DNA of 64,000 nt from Amycolatopsis acidiphila (GTDB lineage: Bacteria; Actinomycetota; Actinomycetes; Mycobacteriales; Pseudonocardiaceae), in assembly GCF_021391495.1 (NCBI RefSeq), contig NZ_CP090063.1, positions 186,001-250,000 of the forward strand, given 5' to 3'. Below, in pieces: positions 58,443 through 64,000 of the stretch (its first letter is position 1; the number at the start of each line of letters is the position of its first letter). Under the pieces are notes generated by a model, which did not search any database, was not told the DNA's origin, and saw nothing but the letters and a program-made list of their open reading frames with translations. A program made the translations under genes and the position numbers.

Positions 58443-59045
58443 TCAGGTGATCAGGCCGTGCCGGAGGCCGGAGGCGACCGCGTGCGCGCGGTCGCGGACG
58501 CGGAGTTTGGCGTACAGCCGCCGGGCGTGGGTTTTCACGGTGTCCTCGGACAGGTAGAGGTCGCGGCCGATCTGGGTGTTGCTCTTGCCCTGGCTGATTC
58601 CGTACAGGACCTGCAGTTCCCGGTCGGTCAGCTGGATGTCGAGCCGGTCGGGGCGCTGGCGGGGGATCGGCGCCGGGGCGGTGCTCACGAGTGCGTGCGC
58701 GAGCATGGCGACGAGCACGGGCCGGGACGCGGTCCACTGCAGGAACCCCCGCGCCCCGGTGGCGATCGCGGCGGTGATGGTGGCGGTGTCGTCGGGGGCG
58801 CCGAAGACGATGACCGCGGCGCGCGGGTCGTGGGCGAGCAGTCGCCGGGTGGCTTCCACCCCGGCGTGCACCGCGCGCTGAGTGCCGATGAGAACCAGGT
58901 CGGCGGGATGCCGCCGGTAGGTGGCCAGTAGCTCGTCGGTGTCGACGACGCAGTCGATGTGACTGACTCCGGGCACCGCGGACATCACGCGGGACAGGCC
59001 GTCCCGGATGCTGCGCCGGTCGTCATGGATCAGGACGGTGGTCAC
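58443..59045 (-). CDS. LuxR-type response regulator lacking the phosphoacceptor aspartate
   Basis: The 200-residue protein has a receiver-like domain (1-120) and a LuxR helix-turn-helix (LTDRELQVLYGISQGKSNTQIGRDL and EDTVKTHARRLYAKL). Where receivers have LxxLD, this one reads ADLVLIGTQ, with glycine in place of the phosphorylated aspartate; the acidic pair near the N-terminus is DD (8-9). It probably works without phosphorylation. GTG has GAAGGAA upstream. It lies immediately downstream of the second iniB-like gene on the same strand, behind a hairpin. Confidence 0.87.
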   Translation of the reverse strand: MTTVLIHDDRRSIRDGLSRVMSAVPGVSHIDCVVDTDELLATYRRHPADLVLIGTQRAVHAGVEATRRLLAHDPRAAVIVFGAPDDTATITAAIATGARGFLQWTASRPVLVAMLAHALVSTAPAPIPRQRPDRLDIQLTDRELQVLYGISQGKSNTQIGRDLYLSEDTVKTHARRLYAKLRVRDRAHAVASGLRHGLIT

Positions 59046-59063
59046 CGGGTTCCTTCGATGGTC

Positions 59064-59099
59064 GAAGCGGGCCCCCGCGCAACGGCGGGGGCCCGCTTC
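59064..59099. terminator. Strong terminator hairpin downstream of iniB-like paralogue 2
   Basis: Perfect 15-base arms GAAGCGGGCCCCCGC (59064-59078) and GCGGGGGCCCGCTTC (59085-59099) flank a 6-base loop between the iniB-like gene and the response-regulator gene. Confidence 0.8.
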
Positions 59100-59112
59100 C
59101 GGGTGAGGACTG

Positions 59113-60237
59113 TCAGTGACCGAGGGGCAGGTCGGTGTGCAGCGTGTCGGCGAGGTCGGGCAGCGCCGCGGCGTGGTCGACCGTGCCGAGGTCGGCCAGC
59201 GGGCTGTGCGACACGGTGTCGGTGACCGCGGTGTGGGCGCCGGCGATCAGCTGGTGCCCGGCGTCCGGGACGGGCAGCTGCGGCAGGCCGGCCATGGCGT
59301 GCACCGGCAGGTCGGTGGGCAGGGTCGTCGGCAGGTTCGGGGCCGGCAGGGCCGGGACGTGGGTGACGGCCTCGGACACCATGGCGGAACCGTCGGTGAC
59401 GTGCCCGGCGAGCTCGCTGCCACCGGTCGCGACGGCCTGGCCCGCACTGCCGCCTGCGCTGGTGAAGTAACCGGCCACGGTGGCCGAATTCCCGGCGATG
59501 GCACCGGCGAGCGCCTCGCCACCGGTCGCGGTGTAGGCGGCGACCACGCCGGTGGCGGCGGTGGTGTCGCCGAGGGTGGCGGCGTCCAGAGTGGAGCCGG
59601 GGTCCACGCTGGGCGCACCGGCGGTGCTCACGCCGTAGGTGCCGAGCGGGGACACCGACTCCAGCGTGCCGGCGACCGCGTGGCCGGTGGTCGAGACGGC
59701 ACCGGCGAAGCTGCTGTCGGGGCCGGTGATCGTGCCCGCGGCGGCGAGGCCGTCGGCGGTGACCACCCCGCTGCCGGTGAAGGCGCCGAAGTCGGAGGTG
59801 AGGGCACCGGCCACGCTGCCGCTGTCACCGTCGGTGGCGGCGGCCAGGGCGGCGTCGACGTGGTCACTCGCGTAGGCGAGGCTGCCGGCGAAGCCGTCCG
59901 GAGAGGTGGCGGTCGCCGTGGTGAGCGCGCCGAAGTCAGTGGCGGGCAGGGTGCGCGCGGTCTCGCAGAGGCAGTGCAGGTGCCGGATCGCGCAGTGCAG
60001 ATCGTCGACGGGGGAGGCGGGGAGCGCGGCGAGCCTGGTCTCGATCATGTCCGCCGCGGGGGCCGGCAGGTGGTCGGTGACGAGGGCCGTGGCTTCCTGC
60101 ACGTCGGCGCCCGTGGCGTCGGACAGGCCGGCGGTGGCGAGCGCGCCGGCCGGGTCGGCAAGGAACGCGGTGTGGCTGGCGTCGTCGGTCAGGAGCGAGA
60201 CGACGAACTGGTGCAGGGACTGGATCGGGTGGGACAC
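59113..60237 (-). CDS. IniB-like protein (paralogue 2)
   Basis: This 374-residue protein shares the IniB N-terminal domain (IQSLHQFVVSLLTDDASHTAF, then DPAGALATAGL) and a C-terminus LHTDLPLGH with paralogue 1, plus a middle rich in Gly, Ala, Thr and Ser. It lacks the LPLAAPSL repeats. GTG 60237 is chosen because GGAG lies six bases upstream and this start aligns with the TTG of paralogue 1; an earlier GTG (60249) is in frame. No iniA or iniC copy follows. A response-regulator gene is next on the same strand. Confidence 0.8.
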   Translation of the reverse strand: MSHPIQSLHQFVVSLLTDDASHTAFLADPAGALATAGLSDATGADVQEATALVTDHLPAPAADMIETRLAALPASPVDDLHCAIRHLHCLCETARTLPATDFGALTTATATSPDGFAGSLAYASDHVDAALAAATDGDSGSVAGALTSDFGAFTGSGVVTADGLAAAGTITGPDSSFAGAVSTTGHAVAGTLESVSPLGTYGVSTAGAPSVDPGSTLDAATLGDTTAATGVVAAYTATGGEALAGAIAGNSATVAGYFTSAGGSAGQAVATGGSELAGHVTDGSAMVSEAVTHVPALPAPNLPTTLPTDLPVHAMAGLPQLPVPDAGHQLIAGAHTAVTDTVSHSPLADLGTVDHAAALPDLADTLHTDLPLGH

Positions 60238-60297
60238 GGGTAGCTCCACGTGAGGTGTGCGAAGAGTGGGGTGGCGTGCAACCGCACGACCAGACCA

Positions 60298-60401
60298 AAG
60301 CTAGGGATCAGCACCGGCGGTGGCATCGGGGATCGATCCCCTCGATCAACTCTCGGAGGACCCCATCCCCCGATGGGGTGTTAGGGGATTTCACCCTATC
60401 G
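60298..60401 (-). promoter_or_regulatory. iniB-like promoter 2, same architecture as promoter 1
   Basis: A minus-strand -10 like TAGCTT lies at 60303-60298. Blocks CTAGGgATCA (60301-60310), CATCGGGGATCG (60324-60335) and GTTAGGGGATtTcACCC (60380-60396) are spaced 23 and 79 bases apart, exactly as in promoter 1. The outer block is centred in a dyad, CGATGGGGTG (60371-60380) and CACCCTATCG (60392-60401). The rest of the 60238-60626 gap holds the promoter of the divergent gene; I see no other feature. Confidence 0.75.
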
Positions 60402-60626
60402 AGGCGATCGCCGGGCAGAGCTCACGGACCGTCGAGGCAACAAAGGGTTGGTGCCGGTGATCACCTGTTCGGCAAGCCGGTGCGCGCCCCCGCTGGCACG
60501 GACCTCGGTCGCGGTCGCCGTCCATTGCGGAAAACGCTGGCGGTTGGCGTGGACCAATCGCTAGGGTGTGGGCCGCCCGGCAGGCTACGGGGATTGGCGG
60601 TCGTCCGAATGGGTACTCGATCGGGT

Positions 60627-61121
60627 ATGAGTCGCACGCTGCTCGGGATCTACCTCAACGATCACCTTGCCGGCGCGATGGCTGGTGTCGACCTGGCGAG
60701 ACGGCTCGCGCGCAACGAGGGCGAGTGGGCGGGCAACGGCAAGCTCGAGCGGCTCGCCGAGGAGATCGAGCAGGACCGAGCCACCCTGCTGGAGATCATG
60801 GCGGCCCTCGGCGAACCCGTCCGGAGAGTCGAGATGCTGGCCGGCTGGGCGGCGGAGAAGGCCGCGCGGTTCAAGCTCAACGGCCGTATCGTCACGCGTT
60901 CGCCGCTCAGCAGGCTGATGGAGTTCGAGGCGATGCGCCTCGGCGTCGAGGGCAAGGTCGCCGGCTGGCGCACGCTCCGCGCCCGCGCCGCGGTCGATCC
61001 CCGGCTCGACGCGGCCAAGCTCGACGAGCTGATCACCAACGGGCGCAGCCAGATCACCCGGCTCGAACGGCTGCGCGCCCGGGCGGCGGCCGAGTTGTTC
61101 GGGGCCGGCGAGGACGGCTGA
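60627..61121 (+). CDS. Helical protein of unknown function
   Basis: The 164-residue protein is almost entirely helical and charged (MSRTLLGIYLNDHLAGAMAG, then LERLAEEIEQDRATLLEIMAALGE), reminiscent of a ferritin-like four-helix bundle, with EEIEQD and other Glu/His residues that could bind metal. I cannot assign a function. ATG 60627 is used; ATG 60609 is in frame six codons earlier. It is divergent from the second iniB-like gene. Confidence 0.75.
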   Translation: MSRTLLGIYLNDHLAGAMAGVDLARRLARNEGEWAGNGKLERLAEEIEQDRATLLEIMAALGEPVRRVEMLAGWAAEKAARFKLNGRIVTRSPLSRLMEFEAMRLGVEGKVAGWRTLRARAAVDPRLDAAKLDELITNGRSQITRLERLRARAAAELFGAGEDG

Positions 61122-61178
61122 CGCGGCACTGTCCTGTATGGACGGACGAGTTGTCCCCAGCTGTGCGCAACCTGTGGA

Positions 61179-61772
61179 TCACTGCGCCGGCGCGAGTCGG
61201 GCCCGCGACGCCCTTTCCCGCCGACGGCAGGCGATCCGCCGGGCAGCGGTGACGTTCATCCGCCACTGCGCCATCGGCAGGCTGACGCGGAAATGGTTCG
61301 CCACCGACCGGTCCGACCAGTCCTTGAACGCCGCCAGCCGCGCGGCCTCGGCGGGGATGAGCAGCTCGCCCGACAGCTCCGCGGCCTCTTCCTCGATCTC
61401 CCGGACCGCCGAACGGCAGCCGTTCTCGTCGGTCAGCATCGGGCCGAAGGGGTGCTCCAGCAGGACGTGCGCCATCTCGTGCGCGAGCGTCGCCCGGCGG
61501 CGTTTCGGGTGGTGCACGTGGTTCTCGATGATGATCGCGCCGCTGGGCTCCAGCGGTACCAGCGCCGCGGAGAACACGTGCGGCCGGACCTCGGTCAGGT
61601 GCCGCACCGACTCCGGCGGCAACGCGGGATGGGTGAGGTCGAAGACCTCCACGCCGTACAGCTCGGCGAGCGCGTACGGGTCCAGCGGCGCGAACACCTC
61701 CGTGCCCAGTTCCTGCCGCACCTCGAGGGCGAGCTCCTTGGCTTCCTTCTTGAAGCCGCGCCGCAGAGCCAC
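61179..61772 (-). CDS. ImmA/IrrE-family metallopeptidase
   Basis: The 197-residue protein has the zinc motif in TLAHEMAHVLLEHP (HEMAH at about 98-102) and the downstream EEEAAELSGELLIP signature with the third ligand. ImmA-type peptidases cleave a paired XRE repressor to induce genes. It starts (GTG, with GGGAGG upstream) two bases after the stop of the XRE gene, forming a two-gene operon. The target would be the XRE protein or genes controlled by it. Confidence 0.9.
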   Translation of the reverse strand: MALRRGFKKEAKELALEVRQELGTEVFAPLDPYALAELYGVEVFDLTHPALPPESVRHLTEVRPHVFSAALVPLEPSGAIIIENHVHHPKRRRATLAHEMAHVLLEHPFGPMLTDENGCRSAVREIEEEAAELSGELLIPAEAARLAAFKDWSDRSVANHFRVSLPMAQWRMNVTAARRIACRRRERASRARLAPAQ

Positions 61773-61773
61773 T

Positions 61774-62145
61774 TCAGCCTCCCTTGTTCCTGGCTCTCAT
61801 GTGTCGAAGCGTGATGCCGACCACGTCCAGCACGTGCTGCTGGTCGGACTCGCTGAGTTCCTCCTCGGCACGCAGCAGCGGTGCCAGCTGCGCCTCCAGT
61901 GACGGCCGGGATCGCTTGTCGCGCACGCCTTCCGGCCACACCATGAACGTCTCCGCCGGCATGCCGAGCCACTGCACCAACGCGATGAACCCGTCGAGGT
62001 CGGGGCGGTGCCCGTTGCCCATGCGGCTGACCAGCGACGCGCTCACCCCCGCCTCGGCCGCGAGCTGGCGCCAGGACAGGCCCCGGGCCTCGCGCTCCGC
62101 GTCGAGCGCCCCGTGCAACCTGGCCGCGTCCAGCCGTCCCGCCAT
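61774..62145 (-). CDS. XRE-family helix-turn-helix repressor
   Basis: The 123-residue protein has an N-terminal XRE helix-turn-helix (residues about 10-65, LSWRQLAAEAGVSASLVSRMGNG) and a short helical tail. It is the probable DNA-binding partner and target of the adjacent ImmA/IrrE peptidase. ATG 62145 (MAGRLDAARLHG) is taken as start; the longer frame adds a non-family stretch through the operator region. Palindromes lie just upstream. Confidence 0.88.
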   Translation of the reverse strand: MAGRLDAARLHGALDAEREARGLSWRQLAAEAGVSASLVSRMGNGHRPDLDGFIALVQWLGMPAETFMVWPEGVRDKRSRPSLEAQLAPLLRAEEELSESDQQHVLDVVGITLRHMRARNKGG

Positions 62146-62173
62146 CGATCCACGCACCCTCCGTCTTTTCGTC

Positions 62174-62247
62174 GTTGCAGTGTTGCTGGGGCGTTGTGGT
62201 TGTGCAACACTTGTGCAGATTGGGAACACTGTTGCAGCTCTGCAACA
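62174..62247. promoter_or_regulatory. Repeated TTGCA-type operators between divergent genes
   Basis: TGTTGCAGCTCTGCAACA (62230-62247) is a perfect 18-base palindrome. Related half sites GTTGCAGTGTTGC (62174-62186) and GTTGTGCAACAC (62199-62210) precede it. They lie between the XRE gene and the divergent small gene and are probable XRE binding sites. Confidence 0.7.
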
Positions 62248-62266
62248 CCACGGAAGGGGATCTGCC

Positions 62267-62488
62267 ATGTCGTGCACCGTCTACTGGGTCTCGCCGCTGT
62301 TCGGCAGCTGGGACGTCCGGCGGGTGGACCGGGTGGTCTCGCACCACGGGCGCAAGCGTGAAGCGGTGAGCGTGGCCGCGCGGCTCGCGCGGCGGGACAG
62401 GCCGAGCATGCTGAAGATCCAGCGGCGGGACGGGTCCATCGAGAGCCGGCGGGTCTACGGGCACGATGCCCTTCCGCCGGCCGGCTGA
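62267..62488 (+). CDS. Small conserved-looking protein of unknown function
   Basis: The 73-residue basic protein (MSCTVYWVSPLFGSWDVRR, ending DALPPAG) has no signal or membrane segment. It resembles DUF2188-like small proteins by the pattern of a short strand-helix-strand with REAVSVAARLARRDRPSMLKIQ. The ATG has GAAGGGGA upstream. It is divergent from the XRE/ImmA pair across the palindromic operator, so it is likely repressed by the XRE protein and induced when ImmA cleaves it. Confidence 0.6.
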   Translation: MSCTVYWVSPLFGSWDVRRVDRVVSHHGRKREAVSVAARLARRDRPSMLKIQRRDGSIESRRVYGHDALPPAG

Positions 62489-62561
62489 GCTCTGTTGGAC
62501 GCAGGGGTTCTCGAACATGGGTTCGAGACTAGGGGTGGGGTCTGACAGTTCGGGGCGTCGG

Positions 62562-63176
62562 TCAGCCGGCCTTGCGGGGCGAGTCCGAAGTGGACAGTTC
62601 GTTTTCCAGTACAGCGCCCAGAATGTGCACCGCGACGAGATGTGCCTCCTGGACGGTGGCTGCCGTGCCGGGCAGGCAGATCGCGTCCTCGACGACGTTC
62701 GCGAGCGGGTTGGGGCCGGGGCCGGTCAGTGCCCACACGTTGGCGCCGGCCCTGATCCCCGCCTCCGCGGCTAGGGCGAGGTTGCGGCTGCGGCCGTTGG
62801 CGGACAACAGCACCAGGATGTCCCGCGGCCGCGCGTGTGCCGTCACCTGGCGGGCGAAGACCTCGGCGTAGTCGTGGTGGTACTCGTCCCCGATGGCGGT
62901 CAGGCTCGATACGTCCGCGGTCAGTGCGATCGCGGAGAACGGGGGTCTGCCCTGGGGGTAGCGCCCCATCAGCTCGGCGGCGAGCTGATGGGCTTCGGCG
63001 GCGGAACCACCGTTGCCCGCGGTGAGTACACGGTTGCCCTCCTGCAGGCGTTCGGCCACCAGGTGTCCCCACCGGGTCAGCCGAGCCATCTGCTGCCGGA
63101 GTGCGTCCAGCGTGTCGTCCAGGGTGCTCAGGTGTCCGCGCGCCACATTCGACAGGGGTGTGGTGGTCGCGCTCAT
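62562..63176 (-). CDS. GmhA-like SIS-domain isomerase
   Basis: The 204-residue SIS-fold protein has the sugar-phosphate loop AGNGGSAAEAHQLAAEL (about residues 53-69) and the second loop LSANGRSRNL (about 123-132), as in phosphoheptose isomerase GmhA and DnaA-initiator-associating DiaA. It would isomerise sedoheptulose 7-phosphate to heptose phosphate, but no heptose-pathway gene is adjacent. The serine of the second loop (normally TSGxS) is partly altered (SANGRS). Confidence 0.82.
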   Translation of the reverse strand: MSATTTPLSNVARGHLSTLDDTLDALRQQMARLTRWGHLVAERLQEGNRVLTAGNGGSAAEAHQLAAELMGRYPQGRPPFSAIALTADVSSLTAIGDEYHHDYAEVFARQVTAHARPRDILVLLSANGRSRNLALAAEAGIRAGANVWALTGPGPNPLANVVEDAICLPGTAATVQEAHLVAVHILGAVLENELSTSDSPRKAG

Positions 63177-63262
63177 GGCAGTGGAATGCCCCTCGCCGCG
63201 GAACTGAAACAGCGGCTGGATCGAGCGAGCTGGCGGGTTTTCCCGGGCCAGGGAGGGAGGTG

Positions 63263-63544
63263 TCAGGACTTCACGAGCCGCGCGATGGCGTCGGAGGCTT
63301 CGCGCACCTTGACCTCGGCCTCGTGGCCACCCGCCTTCGCGGCGTCGACCACGCAGCCGGCCAGGTGCTCGTCGAGGAGCTCGAGCGAGAACGACTGCAG
63401 TGCCTTCGTCGCCGCCGAGACCTGGGTCAGGATGTCGATGCAGTACTTGTCCTCCTCGACCATCCGCTGCAGGCCCCGGATCTGCCCTTCGATCCGGCGC
63501 AGGCGCTTGAGGTAGGCGTCCTTTTCCCCGCTGTAGCTTGCCAT
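63263..63544 (-). CDS. CsoR/RcnR-family metal-sensing repressor
   Basis: The 93-residue four-helix repressor has metal ligands of the CsoR pattern: cysteine in DKYCIDIL, histidine in LDEHLAGC and the cysteine that ends that motif. C-H-C is the copper(I) type, also close to nickel-sensing InrS. It is divergent from a nickel/cobalt transporter, so the metal may be nickel or copper. ATG 63544 (MASYSGEKDAYL) is used; an ATG four codons upstream is in frame. Confidence 0.88.
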   Translation of the reverse strand: MASYSGEKDAYLKRLRRIEGQIRGLQRMVEEDKYCIDILTQVSAATKALQSFSLELLDEHLAGCVVDAAKAGGHEAEVKVREASDAIARLVKS

Positions 63545-63580
63545 TGCGCTGCCCACCTTCGTGCTCGACTTCGTCCGATC

Positions 63581-63597
63581 ATACCCGCTCCCCGTAT
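63581..63597. promoter_or_regulatory. Candidate CsoR-type operator
   Basis: ATACCCGCTCCCCGTAT has ATAC/GTAT ends around a C-rich centre, like CsoR-family operators (ATAC plus G/C tract). It lies between the repressor and transporter genes. The symmetry is weak. Confidence 0.35.
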
Positions 63598-63651
63598 CTC
63601 GAGACAGAAGCGAAACCCCAACCGGCTGCTCATCTGATTACTCTGGCAGGT

Positions 63652-64000
63652 ATGAGCAGACGTGACTGGCTGCCGGTGTCCGCGATGGCCGGCTTCGTGG
63701 TCGTCCTCAACGTGCTGGGCTGGGGTGTGCTGACCCTGTTCGTGGTGCCGGAGCACTACGCGATCGGGAACGCGCAGGTCTTCGGGGTCGGGCTCGGGGT
63801 CACGGCGTTCACCCTCGGCATGCGGCACGCGTTCGACGCCGACCACATCGCCGCCATCGACAACACGACGCGCAAGCTCATCGCGGACGGGCAACGGCCG
63901 CTGACCGTGGGGTTCTGGTTCTCCCTCGGCCATTCGACGATCGTGTTCGTGCTGTGCCTGCTGCTCTCGCTCGGCGTGCGGGCGCTGACCGGCCAGCTGG
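63652..64000 (+). CDS. NiCoT-family nickel/cobalt transporter, cut by window end
   Basis: The frame runs off the window after 116 residues. The visible part has two to three membrane helices and the NiCoT signature RHAFDADHIAAIDN (HX4DH type, residues about 60-73), plus FWFSLGHSTIVF, the second family motif. It imports Ni2+ or Co2+. It is divergent from the CsoR-family repressor, which probably controls it. The start ATG 63652 follows GGCAGGT. Confidence 0.9.
   Translation, partial: MSRRDWLPVSAMAGFVVVLNVLGWGVLTLFVVPEHYAIGNAQVFGVGLGVTAFTLGMRHAFDADHIAAIDNTTRKLIADGQRPLTVGFWFSLGHSTIVFVLCLLLSLGVRALTGQL

Overview
The window is very GC-rich actinobacterial DNA. It carries the galactofuranosyltransferases GlfT1 and GlfT2 with their Wzm/Wzt exporter, an EspG-type ESX protein, the proteasome activator Bpa with its C-terminal GQYL, iniBAC-like genes, an SsgA/SsgB-family protein, Ku with a DNA ligase, and a SigF/anti-sigma pair. 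Arabinogalactan genes, Ini proteins and an Ssg-type sporulation protein together suggest a mycelial mycolate-relative such as Pseudonocardiaceae (Amycolatopsis or a neighbour). This placement is inference; no rRNA gene is present.

Region 1 (1-12.3 kb): an espG gene, then a block matching M. tuberculosis Rv3777-Rv3783: oxidoreductase, class-V aminotransferase-like protein, a decayed membrane protein at the Rv3779 position, bpa, and glfT1-wzt-wzm. Divergent glfT2 begins a tightly coupled operon glfT2 / neuA-HAD / neuB / GT29-like / coiled-coil protein. It encodes synthesis, dephosphorylation, CMP activation and probable transfer of a nonulosonic acid (Kdn or sialic-acid-like sugar) beside the cell-wall galactan genes. 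This is the most interesting system in the window.

Region 2 (12.3-20.3 kb): a neutral zinc metallopeptidase, a MarR regulator, tRNA-Ser(TGA), an IS5-family element that split a small membrane-protein gene, integrase debris, a FadR-like regulator with an elaborate palindromic operator, and an HExxH peptide-hydroxylase-like enzyme followed by a small candidate precursor peptide (a possible minimal RiPP system).

Region 3 (20.3-29.6 kb): iniC-iniA-iniB-like genes (dynamin GTPases and a repeat protein) on the minus strand, divergent from an Hsp70 ATPase-domain protein and a P-loop/LuxR regulator that may be the IniR equivalent. A second iniB paralogue lies at 59.1-60.2 kb, and its promoter has the same three elements at identical spacing.

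Region 4 (28.9-53.3 kb): mostly core genes: L,D-transpeptidase lipoprotein, a ketopantoate reductase-rhodanese fusion, NCS1 permease, molybdopterin sulfoxide reductase, SsgA/SsgB-family protein, Lrp regulator, AlkZ-like glycosylase, FabH-type synthase, membrane adenylate cyclase, Ku/ligase, SigF/anti-sigma, baeRF protein, TSUP exporter, HisC-type aminotransferase, a dienelactone-hydrolase-like protein with an altered nucleophile, acetoacetyl-CoA synthetase and an MprF-like protein.

Region 5 (53.3-64 kb): tRNA-Ser(GCT) and tRNA-Arg(ACG). The 3' end of the tRNA-Arg gene is repeated 2.4 kb downstream as a 54-bp direct repeat, bounding a small island with a glycosyltransferase, a TetR regulator and integrase remnants. 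Beyond it is a graveyard of broken genes (VapC, monooxygenase, kinase), an atypical response regulator, the second iniB, an XRE/ImmA pair, a GmhA-like isomerase, and a CsoR regulator diverging from a nickel/cobalt transporter cut by the window end.
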